From: Candidatus Omnitrophota bacterium
Lineage (GTDB): Bacteria > Omnitrophota > Koll11 > JAHIPI01
Reading direction: 5' to 3'
DNA length: 12,162 nucleotides
Assembly: GCA_028718265.1 (NCBI GenBank)
Contig: JAQUMG010000032.1
Coordinates: 1-12,162 of the forward strand
The notes beneath the pieces were generated by a model. The model was given only the letters and a program-made list of their open reading frames with translations. It was not told the DNA's origin and did not search any database. The position numbers and the translations under genes are program-made. Positions 1-7,016 of the stretch are shown piece by piece (the first letter of the stretch is position 1; each line of letters begins with the position of its first letter).

Positions 1-106
1 TTTGCATAGAATCAAAGATGCAAAAATAGCCGACGAACATTCCGAAGACAATAAAAACCAATACGACTGCACAGATAAGAAACGTAATTTTTGGTCTAAT
101 GTTCAT
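1..106 (-). CDS. N-terminus of a membrane-anchored protein (partial, cut by window edge)
   Basis: Only the first 35 codons are visible, starting at an ATG at 106-104. They read MNIRPK, then an uninterrupted hydrophobic stretch (about residues 8-32, TFLICAVVLVFIVFGMFVGY), then FDSMQ before the window ends. A short basic N-terminus followed by one long hydrophobic segment is typical of an inner-membrane anchor, as in histidine kinases, chemoreceptors, diguanylate cyclases and other HAMP-type sensors, but nothing visible decides which. The start lies 24 bases after the TpsB stop, so the two are probably co-transcribed. An ATG at 120 hits a stop after three codons, so 106 is preferred. The Shine-Dalgarno match is weak. 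It could equally be a secreted protein with a long signal peptide; function unknown. Confidence 0.55.
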   Translation of the reverse strand, partial: MNIRPKITFLICAVVLVFIVFGMFVGYFCIFDSMQ

Positions 107-130
107 ATTTATTTATCCATTCTTTGGAGT

Positions 131-1873
131 TCATATTTCAAACTGGAATGTCATATGAAAATGCGACTCTCCCATTGAATCCGTAGGTTGATTCCCTATA
201 TGGTCCGCCCACAACAGATTAAGAAACAGATTTTTGTTAAAACGTACCTTCAGGCCGCCGCCGACTCCTAAAAGCACTTTATCCCTTCTCTCTCCGGCTG
301 CGGGTTTCAGCAGCCTGCCGCCCCCCAGATCCACAAAAACTACAGGTTCTATCTGATGACGTAACGGCGTATCCGCATGTGGTAATTTCCAGCTCTCCGG
401 GATAAGGTACATAGGAAAAACCCAGTCCAAATTCAAATTTGCTCCCACATCGGCAAGATAGTCGCCTTCCGGATAACCCCTGACAGAGTACGCGCCGCCG
501 AGCTGCAGTTGTTCGGACGACGGAAGTGTATGTGTGGTAGATTGAAACTGCGAGCGTATAGACAGATAACTGTCGAACGGCATTTTTTGAATACGCTGCA
601 GGACCTGTTCGTATTTAAAGAAGAACCCTCCTGTGGCGGCTCTGCTGGCAAGCGTGTGGTCCCGCGGAGAAGCACCCAGGAAATCAGACGTCCCGAAAAC
701 AAATTTAGGAAGAAACGTCGTTTGCCCGCCGCTAAAAAGAGAATCCGTGCCTGTAAACTCAAAACCTAAATACGGCAGGCGCAATTGGTCGTTTGTCGTA
801 ATCCGGCCTCTCGTCCTATTCTTAACCGACTTGATTTCGAGGCCGCTTTTGATATTCGCCTGTAACCTCTCCGAAAGATATATCTCTTTGGATATATAGG
901 GGGTATATATCTGAGTATCGCCGCTGATATTTTCGGATCTATACTCCTTGCCCAATCTCATCCTGAAATAGGTATAGTCTATGCCGATGTCGGTGCCATA
1001 AGTATCCAGCGGCATTTTATAGCTTACGAAATCTCCTGCCGATGACCGGCTCATGAGTGTATTTACAAAAATGGAATCGTTGCCGCCGGTCAGGTTTGTG
1101 CTTCGAAATGAAATGGATGTCCTGTACCTCCCGACCAGGCGCGTACCCAGATTATCGACGCTGGCCCCCACATGGTAGGGAAATTTATCCGCCACCTTCA
1201 CTATTATATCGGAGGTGCCGACTTCCTGGCCTTTCGAGAGGATTGCTTTTATCTCCAGATCCGGATTCTGATTGAGCCGCAGCAGGTCCTTTTGCAGTTT
1301 TAAAATATTCAGGGGCGCGCCTTTTTTTGCGTGGATGTACCTTTTTACCACGGCGGCAGCAAACCATTTATTTTCTTCTACCTTCACCTCTCCCAACCTG
1401 CCTTCAAGCACCCTGATTTCTATCTTCCCGTCTTTAACTTCCTGCTCGGGAATATAAGCCGTAGTTGTAAGATAGCCCTTCTCTTTATATTTGGCCTTTA
1501 TATTCTCCATAATTACTTCAAGGTCTTTAAAGGATACGGTCTTATTAAGGTAAGGTTCATATATGGGGCGAAAATCTTCGGGTTTAAAAATAGTAGTGCC
1601 TGTAATCCGGATTTCTTTCAGGATAAATGATACGCCTTCTGCGGCGGGTTTTTCTTCTTTTTCTTTCTCAATCTCTACAGGGGGAAGTTTTAGCCGCTTT
1701 TTTTCGAGTGATTGTTTTGCCTTTTCAACGTCCTGCTGAAAACGGCCTGCCTGGGCACCCGGTTGTTCTCCGGCGGGTATGTTTTGGGCTCTTAAAAGCG
1801 AGGGGGATAACAATGTTATGGAAAAAATAAGCGCGGAAAATATCGTTGTTTTTAAAGCAATGATTTTCGCCAT
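131..1873 (-). CDS. TpsB-type outer-membrane transporter (ShlB/FhaC/HecB family)
   Basis: 580 residues, a normal full length for the outer-membrane half of a two-partner secretion system, which exports a large TpsA exoprotein from the periplasm to the cell surface. Residues 1-29 are a signal peptide (basic start, hydrophobic core, ending near LLRAQ). A charged, Glu/Lys-rich linker follows (about 45-75). A POTRA domain spans about 82-158 (from FILKEIRITG to VLEGRLGEVKV), with a second, less clear POTRA-like segment to about 228. From about 232 the protein alternates short beta strands of a 16-strand barrel. The family VRGY motif of the L6 loop is at 464-467 in a GGAYSVRGYPEGD context. The last residue is Ile, not the common Phe. 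No TpsA partner is present, so substrate is unknown. A strong promoter sits directly upstream and there is no Shine-Dalgarno sequence before the ATG. Confidence 0.9.
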   Translation of the reverse strand: MAKIIALKTTIFSALIFSITLLSPSLLRAQNIPAGEQPGAQAGRFQQDVEKAKQSLEKKRLKLPPVEIEKEKEEKPAAEGVSFILKEIRITGTTIFKPEDFRPIYEPYLNKTVSFKDLEVIMENIKAKYKEKGYLTTTAYIPEQEVKDGKIEIRVLEGRLGEVKVEENKWFAAAVVKRYIHAKKGAPLNILKLQKDLLRLNQNPDLEIKAILSKGQEVGTSDIIVKVADKFPYHVGASVDNLGTRLVGRYRTSISFRSTNLTGGNDSIFVNTLMSRSSAGDFVSYKMPLDTYGTDIGIDYTYFRMRLGKEYRSENISGDTQIYTPYISKEIYLSERLQANIKSGLEIKSVKNRTRGRITTNDQLRLPYLGFEFTGTDSLFSGGQTTFLPKFVFGTSDFLGASPRDHTLASRAATGGFFFKYEQVLQRIQKMPFDSYLSIRSQFQSTTHTLPSSEQLQLGGAYSVRGYPEGDYLADVGANLNLDWVFPMYLIPESWKLPHADTPLRHQIEPVVFVDLGGGRLLKPAAGERRDKVLLGVGGGLKVRFNKNLFLNLLWADHIGNQPTDSMGESHFHMTFQFEI

Positions 1874-1886
1874 ATTATTATCAGTG

Positions 1887-1914
1887 AGTATACCACGACC
1901 TTAGAAATTGTCAA
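1887..1914 (-). promoter_or_regulatory. Sigma-70-type promoter for the TpsB gene
   Basis: Reading the minus strand, TTGACA (1914-1909) and TATACT (1892-1887) are separated by 16 bases. The -35 box is perfect and the -10 differs from consensus at one base (TATACT for TATAAT). The expected transcription start is near 1880, only about 7 bases before the ATG at 1873. The -35 box begins just after the nuclease stop codon (1922-1920). The TpsB gene therefore has its own strong promoter, and its mRNA should be nearly leaderless. Confidence 0.75.
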
Positions 1915-1919
1915 CAACT

Positions 1920-2468
1920 CTATTCCGTCCAAAGGCCTCTTTTACTTTCGCGCGCCTCTTCCTGCAATTGCAGAAACATGTCCTGATGCATCACGTTAGG
2001 CGGTATGGTCATTACCTGAGCGTAACCTGCCTTTACTATCTCTGCATTGAGCATCTTACCATCCGGTAGATACACATAAGCAAGCAGCCTATTGTACCTA
2101 TCCCGCTTCTCGACATCAAATTCAAGCTTTACGCGCCTGGCATCCGCAAGCTTTTTGGTAAATTCTGCGGCTGCCTTGCCCATGGTTATTATGGTTTCAT
2201 AATCTTTGTTTGTACGTTTAGAGTCACGCTTGAGTTTGGCGTTAACCTTGCTTTCCGGGGTATCTACCCCTATTAATCTTACACTTTCGCCGTTCTCAAG
2301 GCGAAGTGTATCGCCGTCTATAACCTTTGTGACCAGCATACTATTGTAATCGTACGATTTATCAAAAGGTACCGCTATTTTAAGATCCTGGTCGGAAAAA
2401 AATGCCCCTCCGGCAAAGGCAGTATACGAACAGGCCAAAATAACGGATATAGCTATAAGTTTTCTCAT
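1920..2468 (-). CDS. Exported thermonuclease-like protein (staphylococcal nuclease family)
   Basis: 182 residues from the ATG at 2468, chosen because it gives a clean signal peptide (MRKLIAISVILACSYTAFA) and has AAAAAGGAA upstream; a longer in-frame start at 2582 would run through the terminator and into the ferredoxin gene. The mature part is an SNase fold: VIDGDT at 49-54 (calcium-ligand Asp51/Asp53), then R64-LIGVD-TPE with Arg64, Asp69, Thr70 and Glu72, and DRYNR ending at Arg127. These match the Arg35/Glu43/Arg87 catalytic trio of staphylococcal nuclease, so a calcium-dependent phosphodiesterase acting on DNA or RNA outside the cytoplasm is likely. Cys13 in ILAC also fits a lipobox, so it may be a lipoprotein instead of a soluble secreted protein. 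A longer insert than in the staphylococcal enzyme (about 73-95) precedes the GKAAAEF helix. No convincing promoter of its own was found. Confidence 0.88.
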   Translation of the reverse strand: MRKLIAISVILACSYTAFAGGAFFSDQDLKIAVPFDKSYDYNSMLVTKVIDGDTLRLENGESVRLIGVDTPESKVNAKLKRDSKRTNKDYETIITMGKAAAEFTKKLADARRVKLEFDVEKRDRYNRLLAYVYLPDGKMLNAEIVKAGYAQVMTIPPNVMHQDMFLQLQEEARESKRGLWTE

Positions 2469-2498
2469 TAAAGTAAATTCCTTTTTATCAAAAAATTT

Positions 2499-2544
2499 AA
2501 AAGGGCGGCAACGTCTCAACACCTTAAAGAATTGCCGCCCTTTT
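2499..2544 (-). terminator. Intrinsic terminator after the ferredoxin gene
   Basis: A perfect 13-base inverted repeat, AAAAGGGCGGCAA (2499-2511) with TTGCCGCCCTTTT (2532-2544), and a 20-base loop. On the minus strand the GC-rich stem is followed by TTTTAAATTTTTT, a good U-tract. It starts 7 bases after the ferredoxin stop codon and ends the long upstream gene run. The stem is symmetrical with A-runs on the other side, so it could act in both directions, but no plus-strand gene approaches it. Confidence 0.88.
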
Positions 2545-2551
2545 ACAAAAC

Positions 2552-2734
2552 TTATTCGACCGATATCGCCCCGACCGGGCATTCGCTCGCAACTTGCTGC
2601 AAATCACAATCGCATGGTTTCGTGCTCTTCACATGCGCGAGATTGTCACTTTCCACTTCAAATACTTCGGGACAGCTTGCCGCACACAGGCCGCAGCCGG
2701 TGCACAGGGTTTCGTCTATTATTGCCTTAGCCAC
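2552..2734 (-). CDS. Small [4Fe-4S] ferredoxin
   Basis: 60 residues with a GTG start at 2734, fixed by a strong Shine-Dalgarno sequence (GGAGG, 2744-2740). The first cluster motif is CTGCGLCAASCP (Cys10, 13, 16 and 20). A second cysteine group, CDC near 41-43 and CPVGAI near 52, supplies the distal Cys-Pro ligand of a monocluster ferredoxin: CxxCxxC plus a remote CP ligates one [4Fe-4S], and Cys20 plus the extra cysteines are not enough for a regular second CxxCxxCxxxCP. This is the single-cluster type found in Thermotoga, Clostridia and Deltaproteobacteria. It is a cytoplasmic one-electron carrier. It is the last gene of the unit, 12 bases after the GH3 gene, so it may serve the nitroreductase or another redox step encoded upstream, but it could equally be a general carrier. 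Confidence 0.9.
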   Translation of the reverse strand: MAKAIIDETLCTGCGLCAASCPEVFEVESDNLAHVKSTKPCDCDLQQVASECPVGAISVE

Positions 2735-2746
2735 TTTCTCCTCCTT

Positions 2747-4408
2747 TTACGCTTTTATTTCTTCAAGGATTGTAAAGTTATCCTGGAAGCATGCATCATT
2801 GGTAAGTTTGGGTATCTTGACCTGCCCGTCATGAGACCCCTCTCTTACCCTCTTACATCTATACGCTTCAAACGCCCCTCGCGGGACTACCTTGAGTACC
2901 GGATCTCCTAACCGCTGTGAGCGTCTTTTTGTATCATACTCGATGTTCAATTTGATAAGTTCATTTTCAATATGTCTCAGCAATGCCACTTTGCCGTCCC
3001 TGGAGAGCTCGTTCATGAATTCCACCACAAAGGTGTACCTCGGAATCGGTTTCCATTCTACAAATGCCGCGAAAAACTGAAGGTCGGCTCCGGTGTGCTG
3101 CGCGGCTTTGTTAACGGCTTCGTCTATCTGCATCTCGTAAATCTTTTCTCCCGTCACCGAAGATACTATGGAACCCTTTTGCACAAACTCTATCACCGGC
3201 GTATTGTTAAAAAATCCCGATACTCTTATTACGTCATCGATATTATACCGGTAAAGACCGCCCGGCGTAGTCAAAATTATATAATATTCTTTTCCTACAT
3301 CAAGTTGATGCGGAAGCAGAAAGTGTTTATTTGCACATTCTATCTCATGGCGCGGCACAAATTCATAGAAATTGCTGGTTATGGCCAGCGTACCGCCGCA
3401 ACCCGAGTCGCACATAGGTATCGAAACGCGCGCTTCGCTTGATAGATATCCGAAATCTCTTATTGCTGCCTTATCGCCGAAATATTTTTTCAGGTAGGAG
3501 ATATACACCCCGACGCTGCCGCCCTTCCAGCATTCGATAAGTGCGAGTTTCGGCCATATGTCCATAGGCAAAAGTTCGCCTCCCCTGTTTTTTGCTGATG
3601 CCGAAAGTTCACTGGCCCGTCTTGGGTTGGGCTTTAAGGTGGCTTCTATTTTACTCCTTATTTCGCTGCAGAGGTTCAATTTCCCGTTCAGGGTGCCGTG
3701 TCTTATATCTTCAATCACCGCATCTTTTATCTTTTCGATCTTTTGGCATAATAAAAGTATAGTACTGGGATTTAAAGCCGCGATATTAGATATATTCCGC
3801 TCTATCGCTATTCTCAGGATGCAATAATACTTTGCCTCGTAATCAGGTATCTGGAAGACTTCGTAGGGCAAAACGTAAAGGTTTCTCACTGCCCGTGATA
3901 AATTTCGATAAGCATGACCGGATTCGGCTCCAAAGGGAACCCTGCTCGTTGTAAATCCCTCCGTTTCGGGGCTGACTATCGCCAGTATCTTACCGCTTAA
4001 TATCTGAGGATGGTCTCTAAAGGCGTAATAAGCCCATAGATCCATGACTTCTTTTTTCTTTTTCCGCGAATATTCGGTAACCGGTATATACTTCGGCTTA
4101 CCCATGGTGCCGCTTGTTACCCCGAAGAGGACGGGCTTATCAACAGTCAGTATATTACGTTCACCGCACATAAGGCGATCTACGTAACGACGCAAAGTTT
4201 CGTAGTTATTCAAGGGGACACCGTTCTGGTAATCCTCAATAGAGCGCATATTCCCGAAACCATGCTCTTTACCGTAAACCGTATCTTTATTGCGCCTTAT
4301 GAACTCCATAATTATCTTTTTTTGACTTTCGAGAGGACATTTTGTGGCCCTTTCGAAAGCGTTCGCTTTGAGTACATAAGTCCTGACAACTTGCGACGCT
4401 ATATTCAT
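2747..4408 (-). CDS. GH3-family acyl-acid amido synthetase
   Basis: 553 residues, normal for the GH3 (auxin-responsive) branch of the adenylate-forming superfamily. Plant members adenylate an acyl acid (jasmonate, indole-acetate, benzoates) and transfer it to an amino acid; most bacterial members are uncharacterised. Visible signatures are the phosphate-binding loop TSGTMGKPK (98-106), VPFGAESG (157-164), a GYLSSEA segment (320-326) where family members make contacts with ATP and the acyl group, YRYNIDD (386-392; usually YRxGD, the ATP ribose/phosphate motif) and TGEKIYE (419-425) before the small C-terminal domain. The ATG at 4408 has AGGGG upstream. It follows the epimerase by 29 bases and precedes the ferredoxin by 12. 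The substrate cannot be read from sequence. The enolase-superfamily neighbour, whose relatives act on dipeptides or N-acyl amino acids, suggests an amino-acid conjugate as product. Confidence 0.88.
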   Translation of the reverse strand: MNIASQVVRTYVLKANAFERATKCPLESQKKIIMEFIRRNKDTVYGKEHGFGNMRSIEDYQNGVPLNNYETLRRYVDRLMCGERNILTVDKPVLFGVTSGTMGKPKYIPVTEYSRKKKKEVMDLWAYYAFRDHPQILSGKILAIVSPETEGFTTSRVPFGAESGHAYRNLSRAVRNLYVLPYEVFQIPDYEAKYYCILRIAIERNISNIAALNPSTILLLCQKIEKIKDAVIEDIRHGTLNGKLNLCSEIRSKIEATLKPNPRRASELSASAKNRGGELLPMDIWPKLALIECWKGGSVGVYISYLKKYFGDKAAIRDFGYLSSEARVSIPMCDSGCGGTLAITSNFYEFVPRHEIECANKHFLLPHQLDVGKEYYIILTTPGGLYRYNIDDVIRVSGFFNNTPVIEFVQKGSIVSSVTGEKIYEMQIDEAVNKAAQHTGADLQFFAAFVEWKPIPRYTFVVEFMNELSRDGKVALLRHIENELIKLNIEYDTKRRSQRLGDPVLKVVPRGAFEAYRCKRVREGSHDGQVKIPKLTNDACFQDNFTILEEIKA

Positions 4409-4437
4409 TTTTCTAAGCCCCTGTTAAACGTTTTGTG

Positions 4438-5559
4438 CTATTGGATGGTAATTTTATTTTTTTTATACTTGTTAAGGATGCTCTCGTTTACCGTAACGCC
4501 CAATCCCGCCCCCGTTAATAAAGGCGCGCTGCCTCCGTATCCGAAGCTCACATCTTCATTTACCACATCTTCCGCTAATAAAAATTTAGCGTATGATCCT
4601 TCCAGGTATTTTATGCCTTCCGTGCAGGCGGCGAAGTGCCTGCCGGCGGCCGATAAAACGCCGGATTCTCCTACCTGGCAGCCCAACTGACACATAATGC
4701 CTGCCGCTTTTGCGATCCGGGCGATTTTAATAGAATTAAGAATGCCGCCGCACTTCGATATCCTTATATTAAACATCTTGCAGGCCCGCGCTTCCGCAAG
4801 TTTATTGGCATCATCAATAGTGCACATCGATTCATCGGCCATGACGGGCTCCGGAATAGCCGCGCTTACTTTCTTGAGAGATTGCGTATTACCTTTCTTC
4901 ACGGGTTCTTCTATTACGCTAAAATTAAACGTTCGCATAATAGCCAGATTGTTAATTGCCTCGTCGTCAGTCCATGCGCAATTCGCATCCAATCTTATAT
5001 CAACATCCGCTCCAGCCGCTCTCCGCACTATTCTCAACCTCCCGATATCGCCCGGATCCCCTACTTTCAGTTTTATAGCTTTAATACCGTATAATCTGCA
5101 CTTCAATGCTGAAAGGCCTGCCTTTAGCGGAGCTTCGCTTCCTATTACAACGCTATACCTTAAATTGCCGCCCGGGGTTTTATCAAAAAGATCCGCCGCG
5201 GAACAATTAAAAACCTTACCGGCTGCATCCAGGATGGCTAATTCAATGGCGCATTTAGCCGCGCCTTTTAAACCGACGAGAGAATCGCAAAGCGCTACGG
5301 CCTCCTTAAAGGAACTGAGTGACCTGCCCAATACTGCCCCCGGAAGCTTTTCCTTCAGGGCTGAGATTACCGAAATCTGATCCTCTCCTGTTACATAATG
5401 GCGCGGAAGAGACTCGCCGAAACCTACTTCGCCGCTTTCGGCCTCCACGCGCACAAATATGCTTTCGGAGCTCACTCTTTTTTTTGCAGCGTGTCCGAAT
5501 TTCATTTTAAAAGGAATATCGACTGCGAATATATCAATTTTTGACGTTTTGAACTTCAA
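4438..5559 (-). CDS. Enolase-superfamily dipeptide epimerase-like enzyme (MLE/MR subgroup)
   Basis: 373 residues. N-terminal capping domain about 1-125, then a beta/alpha barrel. All catalytic positions of the muconate-lactonizing-enzyme subgroup are present: the KxK pair Lys163/Lys165 (IKLKVGD), metal ligands Asp191 (RLDANCAW), Glu217/218 (IEEP) and Asp242 (ADES), and the opposite acid/base Lys269 (SKCGG). Two lysines facing each other across the alpha carbon define 1,1-proton-transfer enzymes such as L-Ala-D/L-Glu epimerase; o-succinylbenzoate synthase and N-acyl-amino-acid racemase share the same layout, so exact substrate is open. Start is a TTG at 5559, preferred because the conserved first strand (KIDIFAVDIPF) would be lost from the next ATG (Met19), and AGGGA lies upstream. 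It overlaps the hydrolase gene by 26 bases, suggesting translational coupling. The C-terminus ends in a Lys-rich tail. Confidence 0.88.
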   Translation of the reverse strand: MKFKTSKIDIFAVDIPFKMKFGHAAKKRVSSESIFVRVEAESGEVGFGESLPRHYVTGEDQISVISALKEKLPGAVLGRSLSSFKEAVALCDSLVGLKGAAKCAIELAILDAAGKVFNCSAADLFDKTPGGNLRYSVVIGSEAPLKAGLSALKCRLYGIKAIKLKVGDPGDIGRLRIVRRAAGADVDIRLDANCAWTDDEAINNLAIMRTFNFSVIEEPVKKGNTQSLKKVSAAIPEPVMADESMCTIDDANKLAEARACKMFNIRISKCGGILNSIKIARIAKAAGIMCQLGCQVGESGVLSAAGRHFAACTEGIKYLEGSYAKFLLAEDVVNEDVSFGYGGSAPLLTGAGLGVTVNESILNKYKKNKITIQ

Positions 5560-6388
5560 CGGATGATTCCCTCTCTCCTGCCCAGCTGTTTATGCAATCT
5601 ACAAGCGGTGTTATGTCTTCCTCGAAGGGCATGACATGGTGAAAATTATCAAATACCCGTATAGTCTTATCCTGCGATAATATGCCGTTAAACCACCTCC
5701 TTACTCTTTCATTATCAACGATCTCGTCGTGGCCGGCAAACAGCAGTATAACGGGTAAGAGCAATCCATTCTTGATTGCCTCGAAATCCGTCTCCATTCT
5801 GATAATCTGGTTAAAAAAACGGGTTGTCAGAGAGCGCAACCGCATCTTATCGCTTATTATAAAATCGATATATCGCTGATTATCCGTAAACATCCTGTCA
5901 TTTATAGGAATCTTAAACCGCGCTCCCGGATAAAGGCACGAACTAACTTTTGCAAAAATCTTTACCGCCGTCGTGAGGTCGACTTTCCTGTATATCGCCG
6001 GAGACAATAGTATGAGGCCGTCCGGGCTTATCCTTTTTCGCAGAGAATAATTTACGGCCAATAACGCCCCCCAGCATATACCCAGAAGATATACCTTTTT
6101 GCCGATATTCTGCTCTTTTACAAACTTTAAAGCGTCTTCTATGTCGTCGAAAAAAATATTATAATCGCTTATATCGCCCCTACCCTCATTATTCAATCCT
6201 GACCCGCGCCTGTCTATGCCGTACAATATGAAGCCCCGGCCGGCAAGCTGCGAAGCAAGCTGGGAAAACCATCCGGAATTGGATTCAATGCCGTGAAGGT
6301 AGATTATAACATCGCCGGTACCCTGCCACTTTCTGAAAGAAAGCGATTTGCCGTCACGAGTCCTGTACTGTCCTAAAGATTCTCTCAT
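5534..6388 (-). CDS. Alpha/beta hydrolase with a cysteine nucleophile
   Basis: 284 residues resembling the monoglyceride-lipase / lysophospholipase (Hydrolase_4) group. The oxyanion-side motif LHG is at 31-33, and the GIDRRGSG segment at 57-64 is typical of that group. The nucleophile elbow reads LLGICWGA, placing Cys105 where most relatives have Ser (GxSxG). The acid is probably Asp221 or Asp225 (AGHDEIVDN) and the base His250 or His251 (NFHHVMPFE). Cys nucleophiles are established in dienelactone hydrolase and PHA synthases, so this may be a real Cys-triad acyltransferase, thioesterase or lactonase, not a dead enzyme. No signal peptide, so cytoplasmic. The ATG overlaps the nitroreductase stop (TGATG) and the Shine-Dalgarno is weak, which points to translational coupling. 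The end overlaps the epimerase start by 26 bases. Confidence 0.87.
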   Translation of the reverse strand: MRESLGQYRTRDGKSLSFRKWQGTGDVIIYLHGIESNSGWFSQLASQLAGRGFILYGIDRRGSGLNNEGRGDISDYNIFFDDIEDALKFVKEQNIGKKVYLLGICWGALLAVNYSLRKRISPDGLILLSPAIYRKVDLTTAVKIFAKVSSCLYPGARFKIPINDRMFTDNQRYIDFIISDKMRLRSLTTRFFNQIIRMETDFEAIKNGLLLPVILLFAGHDEIVDNERVRRWFNGILSQDKTIRVFDNFHHVMPFEEDITPLVDCINSWAGERESSVEVQNVKN

Positions 6389-7002
6389 CAGCGTATCCAG
6401 TTTACGATATTATCTTTTCGCCTTTCCGGAACCGAAATATTTTCGTCTATCGGTACATAACCGAAAACGACGGCAGTGTGTATTTTGTGGCCCGGCGGTA
6501 GTCCTATAATATGTTTAGCATGTTTACTCAGGGCTAAAAGGTCTCCCCGGCCTATAAAACAACTGCTGATACCTAACGAATGAGCATATAGCATCATATT
6601 CTGGGACGCAAGAGTACAGTCTTTTACGGCATAGCGGCCGGCATTATTAGCGGCGATAACTAAAATAAGAAGGGGCGCATTATAAAAGATGGCGTCCGTA
6701 CTGCTGGATACCGTCTTCTTTATGGCGCCGACTATCTTGGGATCGCGTAATTCCGGTTGTATAATCCTGAGAAGCGGCAACAATGACGCCAGTCTTGTCA
6801 TTATGCCCCGGATAATATCCGACAGTTGCCGGATAACTTCTTTGTTAGCTATAACGATAAATTTCCAGGGCTGTTTATTGAGCGCGCTCGGGGCGTACCT
6901 GCCGGCTTCAAGTATTTCTTCGATTATTTCCGCCGGAATACTTCTGTCGAGAAACGCTCTTCTTGAGCGGCGGTTTTTGATATTTGCCATTACCTCATTC
7001 AC
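6388..7002 (-). CDS. Nitroreductase-family FMN oxidoreductase
   Basis: 204 residues. The family signature is plain: RRSRRAF at 11-17 (FMN phosphate contacts), APSALNKQPWKFIVI at about 37-51 (the usual APSxxNxQPW segment) and LGISSCFIG in the C-terminal third. Members bind FMN as homodimers and reduce nitro groups, quinones, enones or specialised substrates, usually with NAD(P)H. The name nitroreductase says little about the physiological substrate. The region about 63-100 is longer and more hydrophobic than the minimal family core. GTG start at 7002 is chosen for AGAGGAAAG 5-10 bases upstream; the ATG at residue 5 has only a GAGG too close to it. It starts 14 bases after the SDR stop and shares a TGATG junction with the hydrolase. 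A ferredoxin encoded in the same unit is a possible electron partner (inference). Confidence 0.88.
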   Translation of the reverse strand: MNEVMANIKNRRSRRAFLDRSIPAEIIEEILEAGRYAPSALNKQPWKFIVIANKEVIRQLSDIIRGIMTRLASLLPLLRIIQPELRDPKIVGAIKKTVSSSTDAIFYNAPLLILVIAANNAGRYAVKDCTLASQNMMLYAHSLGISSCFIGRGDLLALSKHAKHIIGLPPGHKIHTAVVFGYVPIDENISVPERRKDNIVNWIR

Positions 7003-7016
7003 GGCACTTTCCTCTC

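Noticed and set aside
2469..2582. Longer nuclease start at 2582
   Set aside because: Would translate through the terminator hairpin and overlap the ferredoxin gene; the signal peptide and ribosome site fit the ATG at 2468.
2972..3442. Open 156-codon frame on the plus strand
   Set aside because: Antisense to the conserved C-terminal half of the GH3 gene; no family resemblance.
4697..5380. Open 227-codon frame on the plus strand
   Set aside because: Lies wholly antisense to the epimerase gene, which has every catalytic residue of its family; the plus-strand translation has no recognisable motif and no ribosome site.
6388..6390. Frameshift or fusion between nitroreductase and hydrolase
   Set aside because: The TGATG junction gives a clean stop and start with complete domains on both sides; it is a normal coupled overlap.
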